Source: BOKV01 sp041739225 (GTDB taxonomy: Bacteria > Pseudomonadota > Alphaproteobacteria > Rhizobiales > Rhizobiaceae). Taken from it: a DNA stretch of 64,000 nucleotides. The translations under genes and the position numbers were made by a program. Where the stretch lies: contig JBGSOG010000033.1 of assembly GCA_041739225.1 (NCBI GenBank), forward strand, positions 1 to 64,000, written 5' to 3'. Under the pieces are notes generated by a model. It made no database searches. It was not told the origin of the DNA and was given only the letters and a program-made list of their open reading frames with translations. Within the stretch, counting starts at the first letter, position 1. Each line of letters begins with the position of its first letter. Positions 60,447 to 64,000 of this stretch are shown piece by piece.

Positions 60447-62126
60447 ATGGCAATGACCGGCAGGCCCGGAAAATTGACAGACACACTGTCCAGGGCCTGG
60501 CGTCGGCTGCGCCGCAGGTTTGGCGGCAACGGCAACGCTCATTTGCGCGTCGGCGGGCCATCACCCGAGCGGCTTTTGCTGGCACCACCTGATCTTTTCA
60601 CACCAGACCCTACCGTGGCCCAGGAAATATATGCCGGCATTTTCCACTTCGCCGGCAAGTCTGTTGATTGTGCGGGAATCAGCCCGTTTTTGGTCGATCC
60701 ACCTTCTGCCCAATGGGCCGGTGAGTTGCATTCCTTTACCTGGCTGCACCACCTTGCGGCCTCGGGCGGGCCGCTGTCTGCGACCAATGCCCAGGCTTTC
60801 GTCAAGGATTGGGTCAAGTCCAATCCCCGGCCGGACAATTCGCCTGCATGGCAACCGCAGGCAACCTCAATGCGGCTGATTTCATGGATATGCCACTCGC
60901 CGCTCATAGTCGAAAAGATTGATCCCGATACTTACCGGGCGCTCTTGAAGTCGATCGGCTACCAGATCCGCTATTTGCGCGCGATTTTCAGTTCATTGCC
61001 CGACGGACTGCCCCGCTTGTTGTGCCTTACCGCCTTGGCCTACGCAGAAATTTGCGTCAGTTGGCAAAAGAAGCAGCCCCGCACAGCCCAGCGGGCACTT
61101 GATACGGAGATCGTGCGGCAAATCCTTGCTGATGGCTCACACGTATCACGAAATCCGGCGATCAATTGCGATCTGCTCGCGTTGTTTCTTCCCCTTCGGC
61201 AAACCCTGGTTCGCGTCGGGGTTTCCCCATCACCTGAGATGCTTTCGGCAATTGACCGGATGATGCCGACCCTGCGGTTTTTCCGGCTTGGCGACGGCAC
61301 AATCTGCCGGTTCAATGGAGCGGGCGCAACACCGCACGATTTGATTGCAACCCTTCTGCGCTACGATGATGTCCTGGGCGCCACCCCGCAGACATTGCCT
61401 TATGGCGGCTATTGCCGACTCGAAGCCAGCGGCACAATCTTGCTTGCCGACATCGGCAAGGCACCGGCAGGCGACTATTCCGTAATGGCACACGCCGGTA
61501 CGCTCGCATTTGAAATGACTTCGGGTGATGCCCCCCTGATCGTGAACTGTGGCCAGCCGCTTGCAGCCAACCGGCAACAGGCATTGGCGTCGCGCAGCAC
61601 GGCAGCTCATTCCACCGCCGTGCTCAACGACATGTCGAGCAGCCGGTTTGAACAAACCGGCATCGGAGGTGATTCTCGCCTGCTGCCTGGCCCTACGCAC
61701 GTTTCCGTCAATTTGCTCGACGGAGATGCGGGGCGCAAGCTCATCGCCAGCCATGACGGTTACGGAAAAATTTTTGGCCTGGTCCATGAAAGGCAGTTGG
61801 AATTGCCGCCCGATGGCCGCTCGCTTTCAGGCCGTGATAGTTTTACACACCTGCGCAACAACTCCCTTCCCGGCAACATCGCTCTGGCCCTGCGTTTTCA
61901 CCTTCACCCCAGCGTCAGGATTTTGGAATCGGAGCACGTGAACACACTGCGTTTGCGCTTGCGCAATGGCGATGAGTGGCTGTTTGGCTGCGAAGAAGTC
62001 ACACCGCTGCTGGAAGAAAGTGTTTTTTTCGCCGGACCGGAAGGCCCGAGGCGAACAGCCCAGATTGTGTTGCGCGGCAAAGTCGCGGAATTGAACAACG
62101 TCTCTTGGTCGATGCACCGCGTTTGA
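60447..62126 (+). CDS. heparinase II/III family protein
   Basis: This 559-residue protein has an N-terminal all-helical (alpha/alpha toroid) domain, with HSFTWLHHLAASGGPLSATNAQAFVKDWV, and a C-terminal beta-sandwich heparinase II/III-like domain. RGKVAELNNVSWSMHRV forms the end. No secretion signal is visible; the start is a basic helix. Members cleave acidic polysaccharides, but the substrate in Hyphomicrobiales is unknown and catalytic residues cannot be confirmed by eye. It is placed between rsmB and purH as in related genomes. A GAGGAA site precedes the ATG. Confidence 0.88.
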   Translation: MAMTGRPGKLTDTLSRAWRRLRRRFGGNGNAHLRVGGPSPERLLLAPPDLFTPDPTVAQEIYAGIFHFAGKSVDCAGISPFLVDPPSAQWAGELHSFTWLHHLAASGGPLSATNAQAFVKDWVKSNPRPDNSPAWQPQATSMRLISWICHSPLIVEKIDPDTYRALLKSIGYQIRYLRAIFSSLPDGLPRLLCLTALAYAEICVSWQKKQPRTAQRALDTEIVRQILADGSHVSRNPAINCDLLALFLPLRQTLVRVGVSPSPEMLSAIDRMMPTLRFFRLGDGTICRFNGAGATPHDLIATLLRYDDVLGATPQTLPYGGYCRLEASGTILLADIGKAPAGDYSVMAHAGTLAFEMTSGDAPLIVNCGQPLAANRQQALASRSTAAHSTAVLNDMSSSRFEQTGIGGDSRLLPGPTHVSVNLLDGDAGRKLIASHDGYGKIFGLVHERQLELPPDGRSLSGRDSFTHLRNNSLPGNIALALRFHLHPSVRILESEHVNTLRLRLRNGDEWLFGCEEVTPLLEESVFFAGPEGPRRTAQIVLRGKVAELNNVSWSMHRV

Positions 62127-62220
62127 AGCCTCTCAATCACAAGGGGATACGGGCATCTGCCGCATGGGCTTTGGCGCATTGCCCTGCTATGCGGCTGTTT
62201 GTTGCAATGGAGTTTTTGCC

Positions 62221-63837
62221 ATGGCCATCCCAGCCAGTGTCTTTTCCCCTCCGGACCTCGTTCCCGTGCGCCGAGCGCTCATTTCGGTGTCCGACAAATC
62301 CGGCATCGTCGAGTTCGCGTTGGCGATTGCAGAAATGGGGGTCGAAATCGTTTCAACCGGGGGAACTGCCGCTGCGCTCGGCACGGCCGGCGTGGCAGTA
62401 CGCGATGTTTCGGATCTGACCGGCTTTCCGGAAATCATGGACGGCCGGGTCAAGACATTGCATCCGGGCGTGCATGGCGGCCTGTTGGCAATCCGCAACG
62501 ACCCCGCCCATGCCGAGGCCATGGCCGCACACGGCATCGCACCGATCGATCTTGCAGTAATCAGCCTTTATCCCTTTGAAAGCGTTGCAGCGTCCGGCGC
62601 AACATACCAGCACATCATTGAAAATATCGACATCGGCGGACCAGCAATGATCCGGGCAGCGGCCAAAAACCATGCGCATGTGGCAATTGCCACCGACCCG
62701 GATGACTATGCTGAAATCCTGGCGGCACTCAAAGCCAATGCCGGATCAACGCCGCTGGCTCTTCGCAAGCAACTTTCCGCACGCGCCTTCGCCCGCACAG
62801 CTGCCTACGACGCTGCAATTTCTCGCTGGTTTGCCGGCCAACTTGAGATAGCTGCACCCCGGTATTTTTCACTCGGCGGAAAACTGCAGGAAGAATTGCG
62901 TTATGGCGAAAATCCGCACCAGCACGCCGCACTTTATCGCACCGGCGACAACCGGCCCGGCATTGCTTCGGCAAAAATGTTGCAGGGCAAGCAATTATCC
63001 TGGAACAATTTCAACGATGCCAATGCTGCCTTTGAGCTCGCAAGCGAATTTGATGCCGCTGAAACTGCAGCGGTCGCCATCATCAAGCACGCCAATCCGT
63101 GCGGTGTCGCCACAGGCGCGTCGTTGATCGAAGCCTGGCAAGCTGCACTTTCGTGCGATCCGGTATCTGCCTTTGGTGGTGTCATTGCCCTCAACCGGAC
63201 ACTGGACGGACCGACCGCCGAGGCGATTGCACAAATATTTTCCGAGGTCATCATCGCACCAGCGATCTCGCCCGAAGCCCGCGAAATCCTCAAGGCAAAG
63301 AAAAACCTGCGGGTACTGGAAACCGGCGCCATGGCCGACCCGGCTGCATCCGGCATTGATGTGCGGACCATCGCCGGCGGTTTCCTGTTGCAGTCACGCG
63401 ACAATGGCCGGATTGCCACCACAAGCCTTCGCACGGTTACCAAGCGCCAACCCACAGCTACTGAAATGACCGATTTGCTGTTCGCGTTTCGCGTTGCCAA
63501 GCATGTAAAATCAAACGCGATTGTCTATGCCCGCAATGGCGCAACCGTTGGCATTGGCGCCGGGCAAATGAGCCGTGTCGATTCATCGCACATCGCGGTT
63601 CGCAAAGCGGTCGATGCAGCACAGGCTGCCGGATGGAGCGAGCCGGGAACCAAAGACAGCGTGGTTGCTTCCGACGCGTTTTTTCCATTTGCCGACGGAC
63701 TGGTATCTGCAATTGAGGCTGGAGCCACAGCTGTCATACAGCCCGGTGGCTCCATGCGCGATGACGAAGTCATCAAGGCGGCTGACGAGGCCGGCATCTC
63801 CATGGTTTTCACCGGCTTGCGCCATTTCCGCCATTGA
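62221..63837 (+). CDS. purH: bifunctional AICAR formyltransferase/IMP cyclohydrolase
   Basis: PurH catalyses the last two steps of IMP synthesis. The 538-residue protein has the N-terminal MGS-like cyclohydrolase domain (SVSDKSGIVEFALAI, STGGTAAALG, HPGVHGGLLA) and the C-terminal formyltransferase domain with KHANPCGVATGASLIEAW and YGENPHQHAALYR. The ATG at 62221 (MAIPASVFSPPDL) has a GGAG site eight bases upstream; the longer frame from 62164 is not family-like. It converges with the MFS gene nine bases away. Confidence 0.97.
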   Translation: MAIPASVFSPPDLVPVRRALISVSDKSGIVEFALAIAEMGVEIVSTGGTAAALGTAGVAVRDVSDLTGFPEIMDGRVKTLHPGVHGGLLAIRNDPAHAEAMAAHGIAPIDLAVISLYPFESVAASGATYQHIIENIDIGGPAMIRAAAKNHAHVAIATDPDDYAEILAALKANAGSTPLALRKQLSARAFARTAAYDAAISRWFAGQLEIAAPRYFSLGGKLQEELRYGENPHQHAALYRTGDNRPGIASAKMLQGKQLSWNNFNDANAAFELASEFDAAETAAVAIIKHANPCGVATGASLIEAWQAALSCDPVSAFGGVIALNRTLDGPTAEAIAQIFSEVIIAPAISPEAREILKAKKNLRVLETGAMADPAASGIDVRTIAGGFLLQSRDNGRIATTSLRTVTKRQPTATEMTDLLFAFRVAKHVKSNAIVYARNGATVGIGAGQMSRVDSSHIAVRKAVDAAQAAGWSEPGTKDSVVASDAFFPFADGLVSAIEAGATAVIQPGGSMRDDEVIKAADEAGISMVFTGLRHFRH

Positions 63838-63846
63838 GATTGCAGA

Positions 63847-64000
63847 TCAATCACTTTGCCTGGGTTGGTGCGCCGGATATGGCGTTGTCAAAAGAATGGC
63901 GAGACCAGCGACGAAGAAAATCAGGATCATCGCCATGCCGGCCCGTGCGTTGCCACTCAAGTCGGTGACCACTGCCACGCTGAGCGGCGCCAGAAAGCTG
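63847..64000 (-). CDS. C-terminus of an MFS-type transporter (cut by window edge)
   Basis: The frame read inward from the right edge gives 50 codons including PLSVAVVTDLSGNARAGMAM, one hydrophobic helix (MILIFFVAGLAILLTT) and a polar tail, then a TGA at 63849-63847. The pattern of an R-A-G-M segment followed by a last helix resembles the end of UMF1-type major-facilitator proteins, which often follow purH in rhizobia. Too little is visible for certainty. Confidence 0.5.
   Translation of the reverse strand, partial: SFLAPLSVAVVTDLSGNARAGMAMILIFFVAGLAILLTTPYPAHQPRQSD

Noticed and set aside
1..64000. tRNA, rRNA, CRISPR, insertion sequence or prophage
   Set aside because: Gaps were read on both strands. 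None has a cloverleaf, repeated spacers, transposase or integrase frame, or terminal inverted repeats with duplication.

Overview
The window looks like chromosomal core sequence of an alphaproteobacterium of the order Hyphomicrobiales (Rhizobiales). I base this on the gene content and order: ffh, dapF-mtaB-ftsY-yciB, ccmABCDG, acnA, DUF1223/DUF2794, an ialB-family gene, hemC-hemD-mic60-hemY, tsaD-gpsA, and DUF1674/htpX/rsmB/heparinase/purH. A CCUCCUCCC-loop small RNA typical of Alphaproteobacteria is also present. The genus cannot be named from the sequence alone. Coding density is high. I see no rRNA, tRNA, CRISPR array, insertion sequence, integrase or phage gene.

Layout. 1-3.6 kb: start of ffh, then an accessory pair (JmjC-like cupin and CelD/BcsL-type GNAT) and a secreted protein of unknown function. 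3.7-7.7 kb: dapF-mtaB-ftsY-yciB. 7.7-11.1 kb (minus): ccmA-ccmB, then ccmC-ccmD-ccmG-nudix with overlapping start and stop codons. 11.4-17.2 kb: aconitase, DUF1223 and DUF2794 proteins, a GNAT and a Bax-inhibitor-family membrane protein. 17.4-23.5 kb: lipase/ABC export locus, thpR, phhB, a DUF1232 protein and an ECF sigma factor with no adjacent anti-sigma factor. 23.8-34.6 kb: IalB-like protein, rlmN, small membrane proteins, LysE exporter, argG, M3 peptidase, potassium channel, typA and a GNAT. 34.7-43.6 kb: ppa, then a long minus-strand run that starts with hemC-hemD-mic60-hemY and continues through a TPP enzyme, TerB, a glutamine amidotransferase, YggT and DUF167. 43.7-47.7 kb: tsaD-gpsA-EVE-methyltransferase-DUF1761 and a YcbK-like lipoprotein. 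48.2-52.4 kb: DEAD-box helicase and acs. 52.4-57.3 kb: an envelope-stress-like neighbourhood (LemA, PspA, M48 protease), two unannotated short elements and a lone TadG. 57.6-64 kb: DUF1674, htpX, rsmB, heparinase, purH and the end of an MFS gene.

The most interesting non-textbook signals lie between 52.4 and 56.1 kb. First is a 20-codon ORF whose ribosome-binding site is complementary to the 16S rRNA 3' end over 15 bases. It has its own terminators. Second is a roughly 150-nt minus-strand RNA candidate with three hairpins. All three carry the same 11-nt loop, ATCCTCCTCCC, an anti-Shine-Dalgarno sequence as in the cuckoo/CcsR/alpha-r14 RNAs. It has its own promoter candidate and an embedded 19-codon ORF. 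These two elements flank the LemA/PspA/M48 genes, which suggests, but does not prove, a local link between membrane stress and translation control.
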